Origin: Treponema sp. J25
GTDB taxonomy: Bacteria > Spirochaetota > Spirochaetia > Treponematales > Breznakiellaceae
Length of the DNA: 64,000 bases
Assembly: GCF_004343725.1 (NCBI RefSeq)
Contig: NZ_PTQW01000012.1
Span: forward strand, 124,001 to 188,000
Direction of reading: 5' to 3'
Below the pieces are notes generated by a model. The model was not told where the DNA came from. It saw nothing but the letters and a program-made list of their open reading frames with translations, and made no database searches. The position numbers were made by a program, and so were the translations under genes. Below, piece after piece: positions 53,601 to 61,097 of this stretch. Within the stretch, counting starts at the first letter, position 1; each line of letters begins with the position of its first letter.

Positions 53601-54892
53601 TCTTCTGGAGAAAGGCCTCCCCCCCCTTGATAGGGAACTTCTTCCTCCACCGACGAAAGTTCATAGGGCAGGACTTCGCTTACTTCGCTTACCACTCGAT
53701 AGGCGCTATTAAAACTACTGGCCTTCCAGCTTTTAAGGGGCGTGATACGGGCGGGCTGGTTTATCCCAATAAAAGCCTGGGGATCAAAATTGATGATAAA
53801 ATATTCCTGGGTCAGTTTCTTTCGGTTTTCATAGGTCTTTGTGGAAAGAACTACTTCCCCACCGGGAAGTTGCTGGGGATGTTCCGGAGTATCCCGAGCA
53901 GGATCCCGGAAAAATCCATTTTTGGGGTTATAGCCCGATAAAATAAAACGGCGTAAAAAAATATGATCATCCAGGGAATCGTCCTTATGGACGATAAGGA
54001 CCAGGTCATCTTTCAGCTGGATTTCACTTTCTAATTTTAAGATCTGGGAGAAATCAAAACGAAACAGGTCCGGCTGGAGCAAGCCCCCTCTTTGATGAGA
54101 AGTCCCTTCTTCTGCGGGTTTAAGCTGAAGAAACGCTACAAGCAGAATACCTAGAACCGCAAAACCCATGGCCCTCCACCGTTCTCGAGAGGTCAATTGC
54201 AAAGCAGGAGGCAAAGAAAAAAGAAAACCCACAAAGATAAGAAACAGAAGCACCGAAAAAACTATCAATTTGATGATAGGGAACTGATATACTTCGACAC
54301 CGCCCGTGGGTACAAAAAAGAAAAACAAAACCCCGATTCCCAGAAGGGCCACAAGGCAATATCGATGGGCCTGTCGGGATTGAAGTGAGGCGGTAAGCGA
54401 AAGGGCGTTCCAGTAGAAGGGAACAATATTCAGGAAAAGCCCCACATCCACATAGAGCAGCAAGGAATCATAGGCCACCGTTCGGGGAGAAACCCAAAGA
54501 CCAGAAAACAGGATAAGGGCCCGCACGACAAAGGGAAAAATAAAGATGACCGCAGGGACCAAAATAACCTGCCACCGCTTCCCACGCCGCTGGTAATGAG
54601 AAAGGGCCACTGCCAGGATAAGAGCGCATCCATGGCTTATGCCAAAGAAGAGAAGGTTTGAAAGTATCCCGCTTATTAATTCCACCTGATAACTGAGTAT
54701 AAGGTTCGCAAGAAAAAGCGACGCCACCGCTATCGGGGATGTCTCTTTTTTATTTTTATCAACCTCAGAGGAACTGTGAAAAATAATAGAGAAGGGACAC
54801 TCCTTTCCCTGAACTTTCGAGGAAGATTTTTCTTTTTTTGAAATCCCTTCGATCACCGAAGGATACCTTTTAGAACGTAAGGAAAGAAACAT
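50663..54892 (-). CDS. TgpA-type transglutaminase membrane protein fused to a TPR domain
   Basis: About 1409 residues; the start MFLSLRSKRYPS at 54892 overlaps the DUF58 gene end by 23 nt (coupling). Residues ~50-270 hold six or more membrane spans. A large outer region ends in a transglutaminase core with catalytic Cys (KKGYCSYFAFSMALLL), His (NMAHAWVEVYF) and Asp (IEYDPT). Another membrane span follows (~650), then a second one near 820 and a long TPR region (~900-1300; e.g. PRFMIALGDLYYNRNLYALA, RDAINDLGWLYFKTHRLQEG). TgpA proteins are usually ~650-750 residues, so the TPR half is an extension. With MoxR and DUF58 it forms a three-gene unit thought to assemble envelope complexes; the reaction here is unknown. 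Confidence 0.85.
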   Translation of the reverse strand: MFLSLRSKRYPSVIEGISKKEKSSSKVQGKECPFSIIFHSSSEVDKNKKETSPIAVASLFLANLILSYQVELISGILSNLLFFGISHGCALILAVALSHYQRRGKRWQVILVPAVIFIFPFVVRALILFSGLWVSPRTVAYDSLLLYVDVGLFLNIVPFYWNALSLTASLQSRQAHRYCLVALLGIGVLFFFFVPTGGVEVYQFPIIKLIVFSVLLFLIFVGFLFSLPPALQLTSRERWRAMGFAVLGILLVAFLQLKPAEEGTSHQRGGLLQPDLFRFDFSQILKLESEIQLKDDLVLIVHKDDSLDDHIFLRRFILSGYNPKNGFFRDPARDTPEHPQQLPGGEVVLSTKTYENRKKLTQEYFIINFDPQAFIGINQPARITPLKSWKASSFNSAYRVVSEVSEVLPYELSSVEEEVPYQGGGGLSPEEIAWYTEYGEDPRIKALSDTIVGTASGYWDKVQAIYEYLKNGEYRYSLKPGIAPDGDQLGYFLFDVKKGYCSYFAFSMALLLRAQGIPSRVAVGFFIDPQENNFNYYPVRSNMAHAWVEVYFPSFGWIEYDPTTTLLAAGERFNFSFSSHQDQFEKLLGEILSSRDQLVPLQQENSDKASPRASFFHKTLRAIGRRWPYVLGVAYLSLIVFFRFRKRWGYEISQDPRRKALFLKGQVMYLLRLAGYRWEEGAIVAKRGIWHTSRRSLPAPLDVAFPDLENSWERLYFSALPDTEAIKASTNAYRAFQKWYRQYVPWWRRALGFLAPVLALVLPPTAVAGAPPSKTVQPKRKNRLFLFLLLWVPLGLTGSLRELYAQSGESQGEAPSAGYEENVPPPLTAGGDEKDAGSLLRAAQEASEEERWEEALTLLSTGRRRFPQDPRFMIALGDLYYNRNLYALAHKEYQEAYRFAPTDTTLLYQLATVVAHLNDSEGAIRYLKELLQIRPDDRDAINDLGWLYFKTHRLQEGEALLTEAIRRLGGNRHFYMTLATIYSEQYNYEKSKEYYLRAIQEAQRFQNMVFSAVAYYNLSILESRFYQFDRALEWTGASLAAMERASGHLARGELYLRRLDFSRTMADYLSAYELDTTPLSAINLAQVYQVMGRLEEARKYGEHSLAQEDLSWIANYGTDVIRHNREIHRILEDTYRGLYHKKKMLHQWPFVEWVKERYHHYAFALLSIRAAHDYAVQGQSLDANKTYYDAFSDDYPGRALAYLTAAQEEEVAKIPGSLATYLLEEGIVRKDAPRIEAALNALDPLWQRDLIQDGLVKLYELYRRQWAFSRARQIAEDLYALNPGYLLQHGIRLPVRIVFSEDDSGGAQVQGAKQKESRERESIQRSLVKLIKRSNVEVLEDMQVPARFTLFLRPRDSSVEFSLVDALKGTTLQTKTLPFSLSRKGLLGNLIFTASEKEALLAFLFTVPW

Positions 54893-56267
54893 GGGCCATC
54901 CTCTGATGAGGAGCATAATATTGCTGACAATCCCGGGCAAGGGTTTCTTCCGCAGGAGAGCCACAGACAAATATCAGTTGAACCGGCGATTGGCACCGGG
55001 TGAGCAAAGCGGTAAGGGCCGTGGCCTCAACAGAACGACGGGGAAGGGCGAAAAGGAAGACCCCCTTATCCGGCGGAGGAACGGGAAGGTCTTGCCCTTC
55101 CCGTTGTCCATAGGGGAAAGCCAGATAATACGAAAGCTCATTTTTCTGTACCATCTGTAAGGCCCCTCCGGAATATCCCATGAGTAAGGAACCCCGGTGC
55201 TCCAACAGTTCTCGCCCAAGCCCCAGGGCAGCATACACTAACCGGTCTGTGCGAGACCACATGGCCTCGGTCGAATACAGTGAAGGATCGGCATAGGTAT
55301 CTAACAAAAGCACATATTCCGATTGGGGTGGAGGTTCGGTTTCTTCTTTTCGAACAAAAAGTTCCCGGCTATGTCCGTAGAGCTTCCAATTGATACGACG
55401 GGGATCATCCCCCGGCACGTAAGGGCGATGATCGGTGAGGTCCTCCGTTTTTTGTACGGTTTTACTCTCCCGCCTCCGTATACCACCCACCACAAAGGGG
55501 GGAGAAAAAGCCACCTCCCGAGCAAGGGGCCGAACAAGAAGGGCCGGGGCGCTTTCTCCTTTTCTTTTAGGAAACGCAAGTTCCCAGAAACCCAGAAAAT
55601 CATATATGACAAGTTCTTCTTTTTTTATTTCATAGGCGCCCCGGGGCCGGGTAGGAAAGGGAAGATCCCTCGTCTCCTCTTTCTCTCGGGGAAGGGAAGC
55701 ATATACTTCGATGCTCCGGCCATCCCGGCTAGCAAGCACGAGATGGTAGCGCTTAGTGATACCGGGGAACCCCACTTTTTTTATTTTCTTTTCATCCGTC
55801 CAGGTAAGAACCCATTGAGGTGGATGGGCTTCGTCGGTTTCTTCGGGCAAGATTCTCCAATGTAAAGCGTTGAGTTCTGCCGGCATCCCCCAGGACACCC
55901 AGAAGAGACTTACTACACCATAGAAGAAGCCCGCCAGGCCTCCTATTCCTAAAAGGGTTAATACTACCTCATGGCGAACAACACCTATCACCAGGGCCAC
56001 GCCACTGACAAGGCAAAAGAGCAGGGCCTCGCCTTTAAGGGAAAGATGCGATTGTCCCTTTTTTGGGGCAACGGGAAGGGGGAAATTCGGTGCTCTAGTC
56101 TCGGGGAAGCGTGTACGCTCCCGTCCGGCAGCCTCCCCGCCTATCTTCTCTCCTTCTTTCGGGAGAACGTCTTTTTCCTGCCGGCGGAGGCCTTCCGATA
56201 AAGGGTCTTTTTTATCACGAGCGGTAGGTACTGAAGAAAATTCAGGAGATATTCGAAAGGGCCACAT
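54870..56267 (-). CDS. DUF58 (von Willebrand-like) protein of the MoxR operon
   Basis: 465 residues. A polar N-terminus of ~75 residues, two membrane spans (about 78-125), then a beta-rich part and the DUF58 core with YVPGDDPRRINWKLYGHSRE, the usual RxYxxGDxxRxIxW signature, followed by a vWA-like segment (YVLLLDTYADPSLY with a partial MIDAS). It starts 26 nt inside the end of the MoxR gene and is overlapped by the transglutaminase gene, so the three are translationally coupled. Partner of the MoxR ATPase; exact role unknown. Confidence 0.88.
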   Translation of the reverse strand: MWPFRISPEFSSVPTARDKKDPLSEGLRRQEKDVLPKEGEKIGGEAAGRERTRFPETRAPNFPLPVAPKKGQSHLSLKGEALLFCLVSGVALVIGVVRHEVVLTLLGIGGLAGFFYGVVSLFWVSWGMPAELNALHWRILPEETDEAHPPQWVLTWTDEKKIKKVGFPGITKRYHLVLASRDGRSIEVYASLPREKEETRDLPFPTRPRGAYEIKKEELVIYDFLGFWELAFPKRKGESAPALLVRPLAREVAFSPPFVVGGIRRRESKTVQKTEDLTDHRPYVPGDDPRRINWKLYGHSRELFVRKEETEPPPQSEYVLLLDTYADPSLYSTEAMWSRTDRLVYAALGLGRELLEHRGSLLMGYSGGALQMVQKNELSYYLAFPYGQREGQDLPVPPPDKGVFLFALPRRSVEATALTALLTRCQSPVQLIFVCGSPAEETLARDCQQYYAPHQRMAHVSFLTF

Positions 56268-57201
56268 GTTTTTTCAGGTAGTGATGGGCTAAGTCCTGGA
56301 TAAGGGGTTCGGCCCTGGCACGGGGATCCCGTAACTGGACGCGATGGGCTAATACCGCGGGAGCAAGGAAGAGGACATCTTCGTCGGTTACATAGTTTCT
56401 CCCATGGAGTAAGGCCCGGGCCTTACAGGCCATAAGAAGGTGCAATCCCGCCCGGGGAGAACAGCCCAAATGAATATCGGGATGTTCCCGGGTACTCCGC
56501 ACAAGATCGGCGATGCTTTCCTTTAGTTCCTGATGGCAATAGAGGTTTGTCACTGCCGCTCGAGCCGCGAGGAGTTCCTCTTTTTGAACCACCGGTTGAA
56601 TTTCATGGAGCACCGTTTCGGCGGGATTTTCCGAAAGAATTTCCAGTTCCGCATCCCGATCCGGATATCCTACCGAAAGGCGCATCATAAAACGATCCAA
56701 CTGGGCCACCGGCAGAGGATAGGTTCCTTCAGTTTCCACGGGGTTCTGGGTGGCAATTACCATAAAGGGCTCTGAAAGATGGTGGGTCGTCGTTCCAATG
56801 GTTACCTGTTGCTCGGCCATAGCTTCCAGCAGAGCCGATTGAACCTTGGGGGTGGTCCGGTTAATTTCGTCGGCCAGCACAAAATGAGCAAACACGGGCC
56901 CCGGTAGAAAACGAAAGGACCGCGTTTCAGGGTCAAACACATCTACCCCCGTAATATCGTAGGGGAGCACATCGGGGGTACACTGGATACGCTTAAAACT
57001 AAGGGGTTTCCCCTGTCCATCGGCCACAAGATGGGCCAGGGTCTTTGCCACCGTAGTTTTCCCTACTCCTGGCATGTCTTCAATAAGCACATGGCCCTTT
57101 CCCAGAAGACCAGTAATAAGGGCTTCCAGGAAAAGGGCCTTACCCTTTATAACCTGCTCGGCTCCTTTCTTTAAGCGCGGTCCTACACTGTATATATCCA
57201 T
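56242..57201 (-). CDS. MoxR-family AAA ATPase
   Basis: 319 residues. Walker A EDMPGVGKTTVAKTLA, Walker B FVLADEINRTTPKVQSALLEAM (only part quoted here), sensor VIATQNPVETEGTYPLP and arginine-finger region LDRFMMRLSVGYP are complete. MoxR ATPases act as chaperones that remodel or insert metal or protein complexes, usually together with vWA proteins such as the DUF58 protein encoded next. First gene of the MoxR-DUF58-transglutaminase operon. Confidence 0.95.
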   Translation of the reverse strand: MDIYSVGPRLKKGAEQVIKGKALFLEALITGLLGKGHVLIEDMPGVGKTTVAKTLAHLVADGQGKPLSFKRIQCTPDVLPYDITGVDVFDPETRSFRFLPGPVFAHFVLADEINRTTPKVQSALLEAMAEQQVTIGTTTHHLSEPFMVIATQNPVETEGTYPLPVAQLDRFMMRLSVGYPDRDAELEILSENPAETVLHEIQPVVQKEELLAARAAVTNLYCHQELKESIADLVRSTREHPDIHLGCSPRAGLHLLMACKARALLHGRNYVTDEDVLFLAPAVLAHRVQLRDPRARAEPLIQDLAHHYLKKHVALSNIS

Positions 57202-57235
57202 CGTAGTTTGAGCATAGCATCAAGCGGATACACTT

Positions 57236-58228
57236 TCAATGTAAATAGAGCGATTCCATCGCTTTTATAAGGTTATAGGCCATTTCATTGGCCGGCGTAG
57301 GAATATGATACTGACGACCAAGGGCAATCACCGTGCCGGCAAACATTTCCACTTCCGTTTTCCGGCTCGCAAGTACATCCTGACACATGGACGTGTAGTT
57401 ATCCGGGTGCAAACCGGCCAGTGTTTTTTCCCAGGCGGCCAGATCTTCTTCCCCCAGATTGATATTCAATACCTGCGAAATGGCGATTACCTCCCGCTGC
57501 AGGGCCTCCATCACCGCCTTCGCCTCAGGAACCTGCTGGAATACCCGATAAGAGGCCCGTAAAATTGCCGAGGCCTGATTAATCCCCACGTTGATCATAA
57601 ACTTGAACCAGAGGGACCGGAGCATATTCTCTGGAATAACGTAGGGCACGCCGGCGGCATCAAAAAAGGCCTTTAGCCGGGCGACCCGGGGACTGTAAGA
57701 ACCCTCTTTATTCAGGGTCTCCCCAAAGTAAATCTTACCGGTGGAAGCAAAACGGGTTTCGTTCCCCAGCCGCACCGCATCGATTCCCAGGATCATCGCA
57801 TAGGGGGGGATATGGACCCCCTCAGGGGCCCCTGGGCCAGCCCCAAAGGTTTGGCCCAGGATTTCTTCACTCGAAATACCGTTCAAAAGGGAAAGGATCG
57901 TCGTTTCGGGCCCCACATGCCCGGCCATTTGCTGGATAGCCTCCTGGAGGTGGTGATACTTTACCGCCACGATCACCAGGTCAAAGAAGGGGCTGGACCG
58001 GCTTTCTTCCCTGGGCCCTCCATCACGGAGTGCATGCTGGACCGGCGCCACCACGGGGAAACGGATTTTTTCCCCATTTACCACAAAACCTTCCCGATTA
58101 TAGCGATCATAACGCTCTCCATCAGCGAGAACCGCTACCGAACCGGGTTTGTTTTTTTCAATTATGGAACCTATGGCAGTTCCAATAGCACCTGCCCCTA
58201 CAATAAGAACCTTTTCTATGGGTTTCAT
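57236..58228 (-). CDS. Ketopantoate reductase family protein (PanE/ApbA)
   Basis: 330 residues. N-terminal Rossmann motif VLIVGAGAIGTAIGS binds NADPH. The middle segment VIVAVKYHHLQEAI and the C-terminal helical domain (FKFMINVGINQASAILRASY, with the conserved Lys-Asn pair) match ketopantoate reductase. It would reduce 2-dehydropantoate to pantoate for coenzyme A synthesis. No panB or panC lies nearby and the family contains other 2-oxoacid reductases, so the substrate is likely but not proven. It sits 34 nt upstream of the MoxR gene on the same strand. Confidence 0.82.
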   Translation of the reverse strand: MKPIEKVLIVGAGAIGTAIGSIIEKNKPGSVAVLADGERYDRYNREGFVVNGEKIRFPVVAPVQHALRDGGPREESRSSPFFDLVIVAVKYHHLQEAIQQMAGHVGPETTILSLLNGISSEEILGQTFGAGPGAPEGVHIPPYAMILGIDAVRLGNETRFASTGKIYFGETLNKEGSYSPRVARLKAFFDAAGVPYVIPENMLRSLWFKFMINVGINQASAILRASYRVFQQVPEAKAVMEALQREVIAISQVLNINLGEEDLAAWEKTLAGLHPDNYTSMCQDVLASRKTEVEMFAGTVIALGRQYHIPTPANEMAYNLIKAMESLYLH

Positions 58229-58404
58229 GGTGGTCCCCCTTCTTTAAACTTACAAAATGATACTCCTCTTGTAGCTACCCATCTTCCAGGATCGCTGCAG
58301 AGGGCCCTTTCATTTTTAATTGGGCTAATCAAGAATAGCCCCATTGTACGATGGAGAAAAAAATCCGTAAAGAGCGCCTTTTTGGAAGATAGTCAGTAAC
58401 CACC

Positions 58405-58433
58405 TTGTCCCACGTAAGGGAATTAACTACAAT
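58405..58433 (+). promoter_or_regulatory. Threonine synthase promoter
   Basis: TTGTCC (58405-58410), 17-nt spacer, TACAAT (58428-58433), 62 nt before the ATG. Upstream, GGGCTA and TAGCCC (about 58321-58343) form a small stem of unknown role. Confidence 0.65.
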
Positions 58434-58495
58434 TACCCCTGATAGAAAGATGTATGAACATTGTATGCATGCACTCGCAGTAAAAAGGAGTGACC

Positions 58496-59800
58496 ATGGT
58501 TTTTACTACCACTAAAAACAAACACAAGACCCTTTCCTTTAAGGACGCCATATTTCAATGTCTTCCCGAAGATGGAGGCCTCTATGTGCCCGCATCCCTG
58601 GTGGATCTCCGGCAATTCTTCCTGTATATGGACCAAAACACTACCTACGGGGACCTTGTGGCAGCCATCGTGCCCACCCTTTTTGAAGGAGAACTAAACC
58701 CTATTTCGGCCAATCGGGTAGCCACAAGTGCTTTTCACTTTGAACCAATTTTAAAACAATTAAACAATCATCTTTCTGTTCTGGAATTGCACCATGGACC
58801 TACGGGGGTCTTTAAAGATTTTGGTATTGCCTTCCTGGCGGCGGTAATGGAAGAGTTCCTGGGGGAAAATGGGTATGCCCTGACCATTACGGCGACCACG
58901 GGGAATACCGGTTCCAGTGTCGCCCGGGCATTCCAGGGGCGGAAAGGGCTTACGGCGGTCATTCTGTATCCCCGGGGCACCGTTAAAGGGCTGGATCCCG
59001 CGACTTTTGTTCCCAACGGCGGTAATATCCTTCCCATCCAGATTGATGGAACCTTTGACGACTGCCAGCGACTGATCCGGGAACTCTTTGAAGATCGGCC
59101 CTTTATCAACCGCTATCATGTTACGAGCGCTAACACGATCAATGTGGGGCGGCTTTTACCTCAAACCTTTTACTTCCTGTATGCCTTCATCAAAATAAAA
59201 AAATTTGTCCGGGGGGACCTCCTTTTTAGTGTCCCCTCAGGGAATTTCGGTAATCTTCTAGCCGGTCTGTACGCATGGAAATTCGGACTCCCCGTAAATG
59301 GTTTCATCGCGGCCACCAACGCCAATGATGCCTTTGGAGATTTCTTTAAGGGAAAACAGTTTATTCCCAAAGCACCGATTCAGACCCTCTCTCGCTCCAT
59401 GGATGTGGCAAACCCCTCAAACTACGAACGCCTTGCGGCATTTTACGAAGAGGCCCCCGCGGTCATGCGAAACATGGTGTATCCGAAATCTATTAACGAT
59501 GCAGAAACCCGGGAGGCCATTCGGAAAGCCTGGGAAACCTATAAAATTCATCTGGACCCCCATGGAGCAGTGGGGCTTGCGGCGGCGGAAAAACTCTTGG
59601 AAGCAGACCTGGAAGACGGGCACGTGGTGGTGCTTTCCACGGGGCATCCTGCTAAATATGCGGATCTCCTTGAGGAATTAACCGGTAAGCGTCCGGTTAC
59701 CCCACCCCATCTTCAAGAACTGGAAAAAGAAAGTGTCCCCGTAAGCATCATCCCCCCCCATATCGATGCCCTTGAGGCGGCTATCGCCGGTTGCTGTTAA
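58496..59800 (+). CDS. thrC: Threonine synthase
   Basis: 434 residues from ATG 58496 (AAGGAG 5 nt upstream); a GTG two codons earlier is unlikely. PLP-binding Lys107 in HHGPTGVFKDFGIAFL, the phosphate loop TATTGNTGSSVARAF, VPSGNFGNLLAG and the N-terminal domain (PEDGGLYVP) mark the long, E. coli-type threonine synthase. Converts O-phosphohomoserine to threonine in the cytoplasm. Single-gene unit with its own promoter; thrA and thrB are not in the window. Confidence 0.96.
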   Translation: MVFTTTKNKHKTLSFKDAIFQCLPEDGGLYVPASLVDLRQFFLYMDQNTTYGDLVAAIVPTLFEGELNPISANRVATSAFHFEPILKQLNNHLSVLELHHGPTGVFKDFGIAFLAAVMEEFLGENGYALTITATTGNTGSSVARAFQGRKGLTAVILYPRGTVKGLDPATFVPNGGNILPIQIDGTFDDCQRLIRELFEDRPFINRYHVTSANTINVGRLLPQTFYFLYAFIKIKKFVRGDLLFSVPSGNFGNLLAGLYAWKFGLPVNGFIAATNANDAFGDFFKGKQFIPKAPIQTLSRSMDVANPSNYERLAAFYEEAPAVMRNMVYPKSINDAETREAIRKAWETYKIHLDPHGAVGLAAAEKLLEADLEDGHVVVLSTGHPAKYADLLEELTGKRPVTPPHLQELEKESVPVSIIPPHIDALEAAIAGCC

Positions 59801-59903
59801 GGAAAGGATTAACGGGGCTTTCTCCCGAGCGGTGGATATGCAGGGAACCCTCGATTGCCCCCCTCAGGGAAGCCACCTCCAGGCTGTTTAAGAGAACGGG
59901 GTG

Positions 59904-61064
59904 TTACAAAAGGGGGCGCTCTATTTGACCATCCTCTCGTCGATAGGGATTTCGTCGGTTGCGCAGGTAGTTTTGATACAGGGCGGCGCTTGCGTAGTAC
60001 CCATCCAGCCCTTTAAAGGACGAGGCCTCATCACAACGATACAATTCCAACAAGAGAGGAAACAGGGGATTCGCCAGGGCATCCTTAACCCGGTTGTAGG
60101 GCAGTTTCGGCAAGGCCGCAGGCATCATATGGTGGCGCACCAAAAAATGCACCTTTTCGATAAGGGAAGGGGGGAATTCAAGCCGTTCCAGAAACCGGCT
60201 CGCCACCTGGGCCCCCAATTCCGCATGCCGGTCAAACCGATGACTCCCAGAAACATCGGCCAGGGGCTTTCCTATATCATGGAGAAGCAAGGCCAGGGAA
60301 AGCACAAAATCGCTTTTCTTCCGATGCCGAAAGGTTTCGAGGGTATGTTCCCAGCCATTTCCTTCGGGGTGGTATTCCTTTGCATGATCAATGGTTTCAA
60401 GGGCATCCAGTTCTGGCCAGTAGGCATGGATAAAGCCTATCTCTTTTAACAAACGAAACGCCAGGGCGGTGTTTTTTGAACTAAGCACATAGTAGAGAAG
60501 CAGTTGTTGCAAACGAATCGGAAGATTTTCATGATTAGAAAGATCAAGAATCGTTTCTGCCACAATGCGCAGAATTTCATCATGGATTTCTGTAGAAGAA
60601 ACGAGGAGCGCCGGCTCTGTATACCGGGCAAGCAAAATGGCCCCTTCAAAAGCGGCCCGCTCATAACTTGAATGGCTATCAAGGGTATCCCACCAGGAGA
60701 CCTTCTCCAGATGGGGAGTTTTTAACGAACGGATTGACCAGTACCTGGCTTCAGGATCATAAAAGACATCCTGCTCTGGTTGGTAGGAAAGGGTAAGGAT
60801 GCGATAGGCAGGAAGCCCCTGAAGGAGCGAGGCACCGCAACGGAAGAACAGGACCTGCTCCCCCTTCTGAACCATCGCATCGGCCACCATGGCGCCGGGG
60901 AACAGGAGCTCATCGTACCAGCGGGCCAGGTTTTGCAACTCCGCGTCCACCTGGACCCATCGATAATTCAGCGGGGGCTCTCCAAAATAGGCATCCAGCG
61001 CACTAAATTGAACAAAAGACCATCGCACCCCGGCGCGCCGGAGGGGCTCTACGAGTTCATCCAT
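59904..61064 (-). CDS. HD-domain protein related to tRNA nucleotidyltransferase / poly(A) polymerase
   Basis: 386 residues. Residues ~240-310 form an HD domain (HTLETFRHRKKSD...LALLLHDIGKPLAD, then HAELGAQVASRFLERL), and the preceding helical segment resembles the CCA-adding enzyme neck. The N-terminal ~130 residues are a poor match for the nucleotidyltransferase fold; FYDPEARYWSIRSL recalls its end, but the GG(x)RD signature and metal Asp residues are missing. So it is probably a phosphohydrolase that has lost nucleotide transfer. It starts 33 nt after the stop of the GH13-family gene on the same strand. Confidence 0.7.
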   Translation of the reverse strand: MDELVEPLRRAGVRWSFVQFSALDAYFGEPPLNYRWVQVDAELQNLARWYDELLFPGAMVADAMVQKGEQVLFFRCGASLLQGLPAYRILTLSYQPEQDVFYDPEARYWSIRSLKTPHLEKVSWWDTLDSHSSYERAAFEGAILLARYTEPALLVSSTEIHDEILRIVAETILDLSNHENLPIRLQQLLLYYVLSSKNTALAFRLLKEIGFIHAYWPELDALETIDHAKEYHPEGNGWEHTLETFRHRKKSDFVLSLALLLHDIGKPLADVSGSHRFDRHAELGAQVASRFLERLEFPPSLIEKVHFLVRHHMMPAALPKLPYNRVKDALANPLFPLLLELYRCDEASSFKGLDGYYASAALYQNYLRNRRNPYRREDGQIERPLL

Positions 61065-61097
61065 CGAACCTAGTTCCTTCCCGTCCCCCTACTCGTT

